This document shows, in pieces, positions 22,286 to 31,271 of a stretch of DNA of 64,000 nucleotides. The notes beneath the pieces were generated by a model that was not told the origin of the DNA, searched no databases, and saw only the letters and a program-made list of their open reading frames with translations. The first letter of the stretch is position 1; each line of letters starts with the position of its first letter. Made by a program: the position numbers and the translations under genes. This stretch comes from Takakia lepidozioides (taxonomy: Eukaryota > Streptophyta > Takakiopsida > Takakiales > Takakiaceae): the NCBI GenBank assembly GCA_030704615.1, contig CM060732.1, forward strand, positions 3,222,001 to 3,286,000, in the 5' to 3' direction.

Positions 22286-23016
22286 TATCGCGCACCTCAC
22301 TTCGATAAGCTCCCCTTCAAGTCATAGTTACTCGCTTTGGTGCGCGCGCCTGACTCCCAACCTGGCCGCCCGGCCAACTTGGAGCTTCGGCTGCTCACCG
22401 GGACATAACGGTCCCCCTTTGCTTCCCTCTAAACCCTCCACCTAATTGGGACTAGGAGAATTCCCTTTGGTAGATGGCAGTCCGGAACAGCTCCCCACTC
22501 TTTGGTCGCTTTCCGGCTCGCTCGCTTACTCACTAGTTTTTGGTTACCAATGGGCTTGCACCGTTCTCGGGGTCACTACTCCCCTTATATATACTTCTAT
22601 AGCTGTCCGCGGGGGTTCCACAACCAGCCATGCCATTTTATGGCGAACCACCACGAAAACCCTCGACTCCCGGTGATGAGTCGCGGTGAGTCTTGGCCCG
22701 CTCACCACGGCCCCTATGGACCGTGATGAGTCCCAAGACTCCCCACGACTCCCACCACGAGGTCTCCGCCCCCATGGTGAGTCCTATGCCACCCCCACTA
22801 AGTCCCGCTAAGCTACCACCACCCCTTGTGGAGCCTCCCCCACCGCAACCCGGTGTGCGGGGCTCCACCTAGTGAGCGCCTCCGCCTCCTTGAGTGCCTT
22901 GGGCACTCAAGGGTGCTTCAGCCCCCGTACCTATCGCTGCCACGGCCCCCACCACAGGGGCAGCCCCTCTTGAGTCCCGACCTCCCTGCCCTCAAGCCAA
23001 AGGGCCGCGACAGACA
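22286..23016 (-). repeat. 5' LTR of the chromovirus
   Basis: Lies between the primer-binding site and a TGTCTGTCGCGG start on the minus strand (right end 23012-23016). It contains a TATATATAAGG box (plus 22585-22593). Its CA terminus next to the primer site is not obvious, so the inner border is approximate. Length about 730 bp. Confidence 0.6.
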
Positions 23017-23036
23017 ATGTAAGTTTTTATAGGACG

Positions 23037-23515
23037 ATGGAATGCGGTGCCGCATTTCCGTCAAAGGGTCTGGTATTGGACAAACAACGATGTCCGTTTT
23101 GGAAATGCGGCGCCACATTTCCATGTACGTCATCGAAATTTCTTATTGGACAATCGAATGCGGTGCCGCATTCCCGTCTAGCATCATGGAATGGGGAGCC
23201 GCATTTCCGTCGATGGGTCTGCAGTTGGAAAAATGTCCATCTCCAAAAGGTAAATGCGGCACCGCATTTCCATGTTTGACCTCCGCATTTCCATTTACCT
23301 CCATGGAAGGAGCTGGCAATCGGCAAAACTGCCGTGTCGGAAACGGAAATGCGGCACCACATTTCCGTTTGTCTGAACAGTTTCTGATGTCCAAACCATG
23401 AAACGGAAAGTTGTTCTTGCCCTGATTTTGGAAATGCGGTGCCGATTTCCAAAGGAGGTTTTTGCAGTTGCCACATTTCCGTTCAGACATTGAAATGCGG
23501 TGCCGCATTTCAGAT
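23037..23515. repeat. Palindrome array AAATGCGGYRCCGCATTT, 3' of copy C
   Basis: About nine palindromes, including 23042, 23105, 23159, 23253 and 23495, several with one arm mutated. Spacers match those of the array beside copy B. The plus-strand TTTATATAC at 23595 is also shared by B and C and reads as a TATA-like box on the minus strand. Confidence 0.85.
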
Positions 23516-23648
23516 TTTGGGAGGGACCAGGTTTGGACGATGTTGTCGTTGAGAAGCAAATGGGAGAGGGGACATGAAGGACGGGGAGAATTTCCTTTAT
23601 ATACTTTGGAATAGAATTTAAATGTACAGAGAGTTCATTAAAATTCTA

Positions 23649-24117
23649 TTAATCTTGAAAATCATCACTATTGTCGTCTTGTCCTTGACTGTCTTGCTCC
23701 GCCTCCACCCCGTCATTGCCTTTCTCATCTCCAGCGGACTGCTCGTTGGCTAGGCTTTCGAAAATCCCATCTTCACCTTGCGGAACCGACCATCTCACCT
23801 CCGTTGGCTTGTCGTCCTCCCTGTCTGCATCGCTCTCATCCGCTGAATCACATATGAACTTTCGCACCCGTCTACTTGTCTCAGCTGTTGCCAACTCTTT
23901 CCTTATCCTTCTGTCCTCCCTAGCCCTCTCCAAAATCTGCTCTACTTTACTGGGATTCTCACATCGTCTAATCGCTGTATTTGCGAGTTTAGCTGCATAA
24001 CGAGGAAGGGAGTAGTCCTTCACCGGGCTCGTCATGAAGTCGGCCCTCGCAAAGAACGGGACATTCTTCCTGGCAGGAAGTGTAGGCCCTACATGTTTTG
24101 ACCCGGATCCTGGAATC
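23649..24117 (-). CDS. Copy C last exon
   Basis: After TGTGCAG the exon encodes GPTLPARKNVPFFARADF, VKDYSLPRYAAKLANTAI, a Lys/Arg/Glu helix (VEQILERAREDRRIRKEL) and a strongly acidic tail ending SDDFQD. It is nearly identical to copy B, with mostly synonymous or conservative changes. Its role is unknown. The acidic tail is typical of nuclear, chromatin-associated proteins. Confidence 0.6.
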
Positions 24118-24223
24118 CTGCACATAACAATCACCAACGAGACCAATGAGAACCACAGTCCGGAAATGCGTTTGACAAAAAATCACCCAGAAGGCTTTGC
24201 AAACTTACAATGTTTGCACTCAC

Positions 24224-24786
24224 TCGTATTGCGGGTTCTCCTCGGCATCAATGTCGACTGTCACTTCCTCCGACTCCGACGAATCCGAGGAGTCCTTGGC
24301 TTCGATGGGAGCCTTCACATTCCGTTGCAGCCCTTCCAGATGGGATCCCCAGATGGTTGTGTCCTCCTCGTAGGCAAAGAGGTGCCGGTCGGAAAACCGC
24401 CCAGCCTACATTGAGGCACATATTACAATGCCATCCACACATTATGACATGGCCCTTCAGATGTTGTGAATGAAAGCATAACGAGAATTTGCAGAATAGC
24501 ATACAACAAGATTCTGCATACATGTCCCACAGATGAGGTCGAGCACTGTGCCCTCCACGTCAGTGCATGTCTCCATAATTGTCTGAATGAAGGCAGGGCT
24601 CCGAGTCCGTGAATACCGCAGGGGTTCAGTTGAAGTGAGGCTATGAGGGAGAAGTTCCGTGGGAATGTTGTTGAATAGGACGTCGTAATCGATGGGGTCG
24701 CAGTTCGGGTCAACCAACAATCCCTCCTTCCGGAAAGCAAAGGTGGAGTTCTCCTTCACAAAGCAGTATGCATCGAACTGCTTCGT
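24224..24786 (-). pseudogene. Copy C exons: methyltransferase motif I and following strand
   Basis: Exon 24523-24786 begins after TATGCAG and encodes DAYCFVKENSTFAF, DPNCDPIDYDVLF, RSPAFIQTIMETC and TVLDLICGT, the AdoMet-binding motif I. The next exon (24224-24402) gives AGRFSDRHLFAYEEDTTIW, equivalent to the AGR-x-ExD segment after motif I, then an acidic stretch. TAG at 24406 (TGG in copy B) and loss of the AG acceptor probably disable correct joining in this copy. Confidence 0.6.
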
Positions 24787-24882
24787 CTGCATACACAGTG
24801 GGGAACGATTAGAAATCGAATGCAGCACCGCATTTCAAAACTCCTAAGAAAATTAAAGGACGAGTGCTAATGTCGTAATTAC

Positions 24883-26003
24883 CTTCTTCCCTTCCGACCG
24901 AAGGCCCAATGTGTTGATGCACGTCCACTTCTTCTTCAGAATTGGGACGGCGCTCTTGCGGGTCCACTTCGCAATTCCTGTCTGCGTGTTTTTGCCTCTG
25001 CTCGCCAGGACAACAACACAGCCTCTGTCGTCCAACACCATGCGGGCGAGCCCGAATCCTTTCTTCCAAAAGTCCTCGGAGTACCTATTCCAAGATGGCA
25101 AAGCTTGCAATCCTTCCACAGGCTCTCCGTCCGGAATATCCAAGATGATCATAGCGCAAGACCACTCGGTGGCATTTCCGCCCCTCCTGCAATCCTTGTC
25201 TGCACACACCCTCTCAAAGAAGGAGACCATCTTCAGAAACCCAGGGGTGTCGGAAGGCTCTTCAGCAGCCGCCTTCTTCAGTGCTCTGCCCTTCAGACCC
25301 TCCATGGTCTTCATGTATGCCAACTTGGCTACCCGTCCATCCAAAGCCGCCAAGAAACTCTCATTCACACACTGGACTACTGTATCGGGATCCACTTTTG
25401 GCCTCTTCATTTCCACCAGCTCGAAAGGGTGCCCCCCCAGGGGGTTGAAGAGTGCCTTCTTTGCCGAGCCAGTTCTCGTCCCTCTCGTGACAACGGCGGG
25501 CACAGGGGATTTCGGCTGCGTCTCGGGGGGTGGGCTGGTTGCCAAGTCTCCATCGGAGTCCTCTTCCTCAACCTCTACCTGCACTATCTGTTTCTGCTTC
25601 TTGGTTTTCTTGGGTGTCACAACTGCTGCTCCTTGCTGGCGAGTCCGCTTCTTGGACCCCTTCTGTTGAGCCTGCACAGCTGCATCCACTGTCTTCTGTG
25701 CCATCTCAGCTGCCTTTCTGGATTGTTCTAGAGCAGCAGCTTCCTTTGCCAACTCTGGCCGAGCAGGGACACGTATTTCCTTTCTCTTCTCTTCTGCTTT
25801 CGCGTGCAGATCTTTCTCAGACTCGTCAACAATTCCGCCAGACATGTCCAGGTACCACGGGCATCCAACCAGATGCGCGGCATGCCATTGTTTCTGCATC
25901 TCGGGTGTGTAGACACAGCTTGGGCCCGCCACGGTCCAAGCCATGAAGAATGGGGGCTCTTGAGCCAGGTCCCCCGTCTGAAGAAGCATGTATTTCATAT
26001 ACC
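24883..26003 (-). CDS. Copy C linker exon and methyltransferase motif IV region
   Basis: A 370-codon uninterrupted exon from CTGCAG|GTATATG to GAAG|GTAATT. It holds HLVGCPWYLDMS, a long Ala/Lys helix, a basic GSKKRTRQQ / TPKKTKKQKQ stretch, an acidic patch, VVQCVNESFLAALDG, CADKDCRRGGNATEW, MIILDIPDGEPVEG (position of motif IV; usual DPPY altered to DIPD), a VVVLASRGKNTQ strand and a KKKWTCINTLGLRS strand. A methyltransferase catalytic loop with Ile-Pro-Asp would be unusual. Either activity is lost or the substrate differs. Confidence 0.65.
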
Positions 26004-26145
26004 TGCAGAGCAGTCAGCATGCGTGAGCAAATGTTGAGACCAACGTACCCGCAGAGTGCAACCGAAAACTAAAAATGCGAATGCGGTGCCGCATCTCCCA
26101 GACAAACCTCATAACCAGGCTTCGCATACAAGGACAACTGGGCTT

Positions 26146-27222
26146 CACCTGTAAACAATTCGCATTGCAGCTTTTCCCGCTCCCTCCTGATGTGTAAACT
26201 CCACGCTCCTTCTTGCTGTCTGCAGCTCCCTGGCGAAGAGGTTGTCCTTGTATGCACATCTGAAACGTGTCACGTAGTCTTCCAATGTCTGTGTTCCATC
26301 CCATTTGACGTACAAGCCGAACGAATTTGTATGCATTACGACTTGCTCCTTTGCATTCGTCATTACCTGCCATTCCCACATGCATTGTCACGTAGCAGTT
26401 CAGGGAATTCATTTCAGAAAAGCAAATCTGGGGAAGTACCTTGAATTACCTGGAACCACCAAGTCATGTGGTTGAGCCACACATCCACTGCAGGGTCGGA
26501 AACTTCGAGTGGAAAAGACCACATTGTCCTTATACTCTCCGATGCATTCCAGATCGATAGCCACCGTGTCTGCCATTTCCGATCCAATGTCAGGAGCAGG
26601 AAGAAGAGTGGCTATTGCTAGGAAGGAACTTCAATGCATTGAAACATCACCTTCTCTTTTGCTTCAATACATGCCGTTGAGAGGTGATGCAGTTTCTCCA
26701 ACTGCATGGTCGACTGCATGGCCCGAGAATAGTGTTTTGCAATCTCGGGGATGAAGTCCTTTCCAAGTGCCGGATCTGCAATGGCCACTAGCTTCACAAG
26801 CTTTGACTTGTATTTCATTCTGGACTTGACCCCGACTTCCTTCAAGTGCTCAATGACTGCAATGTTTTGACCTGCCCCTCACTTTCCATGAAGAAGCGTT
26901 TGGCATGGGCCAAATCCAGCTTGATGTTTGACTGCCAACAAAAACATGCAGAAGCGTTACATTCGATTCAAGTGGAAAGATTACTGGAAATTGGGGAAGG
27001 ATGAGCAAAGGGAAATGGGAGGACGACTTACTTCGTATATCACCTCCACCATTCCATCCATAGTGAGACGATACCATGTCCGGTCAGTTTTTGCCACGGC
27101 TTTCTGAATGAGCTCGGGCTCTAGCATTTCCGCAAACATGTGCGGATCAGTGAGACCAGTTTTCCTCACCCTGTACAACATATGTGCCATGTGGGTATGC
27201 ACGTACGCATTCTCAGTGACCC
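26146..27222 (-). CDS. Copy C middle exons: helical region
   Basis: Exon 27033-27222 (TCTTGCAG-type acceptor, CGAA|GTAAGT donor) encodes MLYRVRKTGLTDPHMF and TWYRLTMDGMVEV. Sequence from 26930 to about 26640 gives AIADPALGKDFIPEI and LEKLHHLSTACIEA. After a short probable intron, 26430-26580 gives WQTRWLSIWNAS and WLNHMTWWFQ with a GTAATT donor. Exon 26146-26370 gives TLEDYVTRFRCAY and ends TTACAG|GTGAAG. Each matches copy A. Palindromes sit in the introns at 27283 and 26080. No catalytic motif seen. Confidence 0.55.
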
Positions 27223-27335
27223 TGCAAGGCACACTCTCCAGTTCAGTCCACGAAAGCACGGAAACAAAACAGATTGGAAACCGAAATGCGGCACCGCATT
27301 TCAAACGTGCTTGGGAGGGTATGAGTATCTTACGA

Positions 27336-28211
27336 GTTGAGGTCCGCCATGGCATTCTTGAGCAGGGAGGAGTTTTCCGCCTTCACCTTGAGGATGACAC
27401 ACTCCACCATGTAATGCCAGCCAATGTGCTTGGCATGGTTCTGCTTGATGTACTCCCACCAGGCGAGAAGTCGGTGATTCCCGTCCCACACAAAGAACAT
27501 TTTAACCGACATATGGCCAAAGTCTGGATCACCCTTCAGTGTTGCCTCAAATTCGTCGTTGCGAGTGTGCCAGTGGGTATCCCATGTTGACAATTCATCC
27601 GCAGTGGGTCCACGAGATTCGCCGTCCTCATTCTCAAATGAAACGTAGAAGGCTGGCGAAGCTAGACGGTACCCTTCTCGAAATGCGAACTTGAGCTTAT
27701 CCACATCTCCGGGAAGTGCCTGCCTGACGATGGGAAGGGAGACCATACAACAGAGTGGGATTTGAAGAGTCCGCTGGAATACCCTGCTGCCCAGAACTCT
27801 GCCAATGCTACTATGTGTCTCCTCCAACATTGTATCCGCTGCACTTTGGAATTCCTCCGGAGACATTTCTGCTGGTGGCGGTAGGGGCTGAGCAGCTGGA
27901 GCATCCCCAACTGGAGCTGCACTCTGGGGAATCTTTGCGGGCAATTCTGCAATTGCAGAGGCCTCCTCCGGGCCTTCAGTATTATGAAGATCTTCCTCAA
28001 CGGTGGTCAGGTCTTGCTGCGAACGTTGAGAGGCAGCACCCTCCTCCGGTACCACATCGACGAAATCGGTCGATCCCATTGCCTTCGCTGCAGCAGAGAT
28101 GCCCCCAACATCACCAGGCTGTAAATCAAGCAGGAACTGGGCTTCAGCTCGTGGAATCGGTTTTGCGGGAGACTGCTCCGCCCTCCCCCTGATTGCCTTG
28201 TGCTTCCTCAT
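27336..28211 (-). CDS. Copy C exon: ParB/Srx-like domain
   Basis: An open exon of about 290 codons ending at a CAACTC|GTAAGAT donor. The first ~140 residues are Ala/Pro/Glu-rich. Then LQIPLCCMVSLPIVRQAL (the ParB 'IPL...P..R' strand-helix), GDVDKLKFAFREGYR, FYVSFENEDG and VKMFFVWDGNHRLLAWWEY, the ParB/sulfiredoxin GxHR-type box. Residues after it (HIGWHYMVECVILKV) are shared with copy A. In prokaryotes ParB-like domains bind palindromic parS sites through a separate helix-turn-helix; none is recognised here. Confidence 0.7.
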
Positions 28212-28338
28212 TCTTGCAGGTGAAGGTGTCTGCCTGCTTCATTCACCTGGGTGGGGGGGAAATGGCCTGGTCCGGTTCAGAAACAAGTTGAAGTACGGGC
28301 TGCTTCTTCTTCGTCTTTGCTGGAGAAGGGCTAGACCC

Positions 28339-28857
28339 CTACTGGCGATTCTCCATGACCTTCGAAGGCGAGTCGCTCTCTGGGGCTTTGAACTGCAAAG
28401 ACTTGCCCTTGGAAGCCGCATCCTTGAAACGCATAGGGCTAGGCCCGGCAGGAAGACCCGTGCTCGTGGATCGGCTGGGTGTGCGTGCTGCAGCTAGCTC
28501 CACGGACTCTGCCTGCGGCTCTTTGGATTCCTGCGATCCCTCCAGCACGTCCACCTTTCCGGTTAGGCATGCAAACATCTTCTGCATTCAAGTCTCCTAG
28601 CATACAGTCTAAGAATTGCAGAAGAAAAATGAGGCGGGTTTCGGTGCTCGATCAGCTGGCGAATCCCGATAGCACGGAGCTCTCACTGGTGGCTGGGTTG
28701 TCTGCGTGGCCTGATGCTGCGAGATGGCAATCTCCTCCTGTAGACGCATCTGCTTCCTCCCCTTCGGCATTGGCCTACGTCCGAAGTACAATTTTCGGAG
28801 CTTGCGACGATGTCTCTTATGTGGTGCACGCACTCCCTCCCTCTCAAGTTCGAGCAT
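28339..28857 (-). pseudogene. Copy C N-terminal region
   Basis: From 28857 the frame gives MLELEREGVRAPHKRHRRKL and a further Lys/Arg-rich run, then to about 28615 a Gln/Thr stretch. After a possible intron, a frame from 28587 encodes ACLTGKVDVLEGSQESKE and a Ser/Pro/Lys-rich disordered segment, stopped by TAG at 28339. Translation after that TAG continues as disordered Ser/Pro/Lys-rich sequence, so it is probably a CAG-to-TAG mutation. The basic block could be a nuclear localisation or DNA-contact segment. Confidence 0.4.
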
Positions 28858-29204
28858 AAGATGAACAGAGACAGGGAAAAGGGGCGAAGAGTGTAGATGG
28901 AAAGGGCGCGAGAGGGGTGACTGAGGAGACACGACAAAAAAAGATGAAACGGCGGTGATGCACCACTTCGGTTCGAAAGGGCTGGACGAAAGTGTCTCCT
29001 CGTGGACTTTGCGACATTACAAAATTCGAAACGTTCAGGGTACGCCTACCGTCCGAAAAACAAACATCATTATCCAACGGTCAGGCCGCGCCGGCTCATG
29101 CCACTTAAGTCAGATAGAGTGCAGACATGTGCCGCAATTCCGTTGCTCCACGTGTGCACATTTCAAGGCATTTCCGTCCCAGCGTCTGATGACTTGGAGT
29201 GAAA

Positions 29205-30865
29205 ATGCAAATGCGGCGCCGCATTTCCGTTAAGTACCATCACGAAGCTACACATCCGTACTTGTTGGAAGAAAATGCGGCACCGCATTTCCGTTCCACC
29301 TTCACATACCTTAGTTGTTGAACGGAAATACGGTGCCGCATTTCCGTCCCACAGCTCCATGCCTGAGAAACAAAAGGGAAATGCGGCGCCCCATTTCTTC
29401 TGGAATGTCGAAAGGTGCGATTCGGACGGAAATGCGGCACAGCATTTCAGTTCCCGTGTTTCATGATTTTCAATCTGAACGGAAATGCGGTACCGCATTT
29501 CCGTTCCACCTTCACATACCTTAGTTGATGAACGGAAATGCAGTGCCACATTTCCGTTCGGGAAAGTATAAAGGTCTCACCTGAACGGAAATGCGGTGCC
29601 GCATTTCCGGTCTGGAAAGTTTGAAGGTCTCATATGGATGGAAATGCGGCACCGCATTTCCGTCCCACAGCTCCAGACCTCATATACAAAACGGAAATGC
29701 GGCGCCGCATTTCCGTTCTGGAATGTCGGAAGGTGCGACTCGGACGGAACTGCGGTGCCGCATTTCAGTTCCGATGGTTCACGATTTTCAGTCAAGACAG
29801 AAATGCGGTACCGCATTTCCGTTCTGGAGAGTATGAAGGTCTCAAACGGACGGAAATGCGGTGCAAAATTTTCGTCCCTCTGCTCCATGCATGAGATAGA
29901 AAACGGAAATGTGGCGCCGCATTTCCGATCTGGTATGTCGGAAGGTGTGACTCGGACGGAAATGCAGTGCCGCATTTCAGTTCCCGTTGTTCATAATTCT
30001 CAATCAGAACGAAAATGCGGTACTGCATTTCCGTTCTGGAGAGTATGAAGGTCTTAACCGGTCGGAAATGCGCTGCAACATTTCCATCACCCGGCTCCAT
30101 GCCTCAGATACAAAACGGAAATGCGGCGCCGCATTTCCGTTCTGGAATGTCGGAAGGTGCGACTCAGACGAAAATGCGGTTCCGCATTTCAGTTCCGATG
30201 GTCCACGATTTTCAGTCAGAACGGAAATGCGGCACCGCATTTCCGTTCTGGAGAGTATGAAGGTCTCACCCGGACGGAAATGCGGTGCAGCATTTCCGTC
30301 ACTCGGCTCCATGCCTCACATACAAAACGGAAATGCGGCGCCCCATTTCCGTTCTGGAATATCGGAAGGTGCGACTGGGACGGAAATGCGGTGCCGCATT
30401 TCAGTTCCCATGGTTCACGATTTTCAGTCAGAAAATGCGGTACCGCATTTCCGTTCTGGAGAGTATGAAGGTCTCACCCGGTTGGAAATGCGGTGCAGCA
30501 TTTCTATCCCTCAGCTCCATGCGTCAGATACAAAACGGAAATGCAGCACCGCATTTCTGTTCTTGTATGTCGGAAGGTGCGACTCGGACGGAAATGCGGT
30601 GCCGCATTTCAGTTCCCGTGGTTCATGATTCTCAATCAGAACGGAAATGCGGTACCACATTTCCGTTCCACCTTCACATACCGTGCTTGTTGGATGGAAA
30701 TGCGTTACCGCATTTCCGTTCTGGAGAGTATAAAGGTTTCCCCCGGACGGAAACTCAATGCCGGTTTTCCGTCGCACTGGTGCATGACTAAGATGCAAAA
30801 CGGAAATGTGGCGCCGTATTTCCGTCCAACAGCAATCGAAAGTATCACTCCGGACGGAAATGCGG
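29205..30865. repeat. 53-bp palindromic satellite with 212-bp higher-order repeat
   Basis: About 30 copies of AAATGCGGYRCCGCATTT with nearly even 52-53 bp spacing (for example ATGCGG at 29591, 29644, 29697, 29750, 29803 and 29855). The linkers alternate in a fixed order of four types. The variant followed by TTCTGGAATGTCGGAAGG recurs near 29701, 29913, 30125, 30336 and 30545, a period of 209-212 bp. Centres differ by position in the unit: CG, TG, TA, then TG. The array lies 5' of gene copy C. Confidence 0.9.
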
Positions 30866-31271
30866 AACCTCATTTCCGCATGCGGAACCTGAATGGGTTG
30901 CATTGTTCTGAAACAACACAATTGCGGCCTGTCTTGATGAGCACAACCTGGTTGTCTGACCGTTTTAACTAACAGTCCTGGTACTTGTCAGTGCGAACGT
31001 TCATGTCTGCACCGAGAATACTGCTAGATCCACCCTCAGGAGAAACTGTTAGGAGATGTTATTTCATCGCCGAATCGGCCATCATTGTCATACTTACTGG
31101 ATATGGAATCACACCTCCCACCTTCATGCATGTAGCTTGAAACAATACTTTCCACTTCAATGTGCGACTTCCAATCGTCGATGGACTCCGCAGATCCACT
31201 TACATGGTGCCTGTGAGCCTTGGTCTGTCGCTATACTGAACCTCGCACTTGCCAACTTCGTGCGGTCTTCC
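30866..31271. other. Spacer 5' of the SWIM transposase
   Basis: No gene seen. It may hold the transposon end and promoter; no terminal inverted repeat could be identified by eye. Confidence 0.4.

Larger units (their letters stand above)
17461..23016 (-). mobile_element. Ty3/gypsy chromovirus-type LTR retrotransposon, 3' LTR not found
   Basis: Order on the minus strand: 5' LTR (22286-23016), primer-binding site (22272-22283), gag, protease, RT, RNase H, integrase, chromodomain, then a short tail to about 17461. No repeat of the LTR is found at the 3' side, so the element is truncated there. The LTR start lies inside the palindrome array downstream of copy C, and its broken 3' end abuts the truncated copy B. 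No target-site duplication can be tested. Confidence 0.8.
23649..28857 (-). pseudogene. ParB/Srx-like + beta-class amino-methyltransferase-like gene, copy C (most complete)
   Basis: Exons in transcription order: N-terminal basic and Ser/Pro-rich 28339-28857; ParB-like 27336-28211; 27033-27222; helical exons between 26930 and 26430; 26146-26370; long linker exon 24883-26003; motif I exon 24523-24786; 24224-24402; tail 23649-24117. Nearly all have GT-AG borders matching copies A or B. Estimated product about 1,200 residues. Defects: TAG at 28339 in the N-terminal region, TAG at 24406 where copy B has TGG, and an acceptor changed from AAG to TAT before that exon. The catalytic and ParB exons themselves are open. 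Likely nuclear. Its DNA target is unknown; the flanking palindromes are candidates. Confidence 0.7.

Noticed and set aside
22286-23016. Separate gene in the LTR region (Gly/Pro-rich frames)
   Set aside because: The region lies between a TG start and a primer-binding site, has a TATA box and no conserved protein; it is the LTR.
24911-25669. 252-codon plus-strand ORF within copy C
   Set aside because: Antisense to the linker/motif IV exon, whose minus-strand reading is conserved in copies A and B.
29205-30865. CRISPR-like array (regular 53-bp spacing)
   Set aside because: Linkers repeat in a fixed four-unit order instead of being unique, the repeats are full dyads, and the DNA is eukaryotic; it is a satellite.
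29163-30972. Many open frames on both strands across the palindrome array, with repeated Gly-Asn-Ala-Ala-Pro-His-Phe or Met-Arg-Cys-Arg-Ile-Ser peptides
   Set aside because: They are the six-frame reading of AAATGCGGYRCCGCATTT itself and occur in every array; no independent coding signal.
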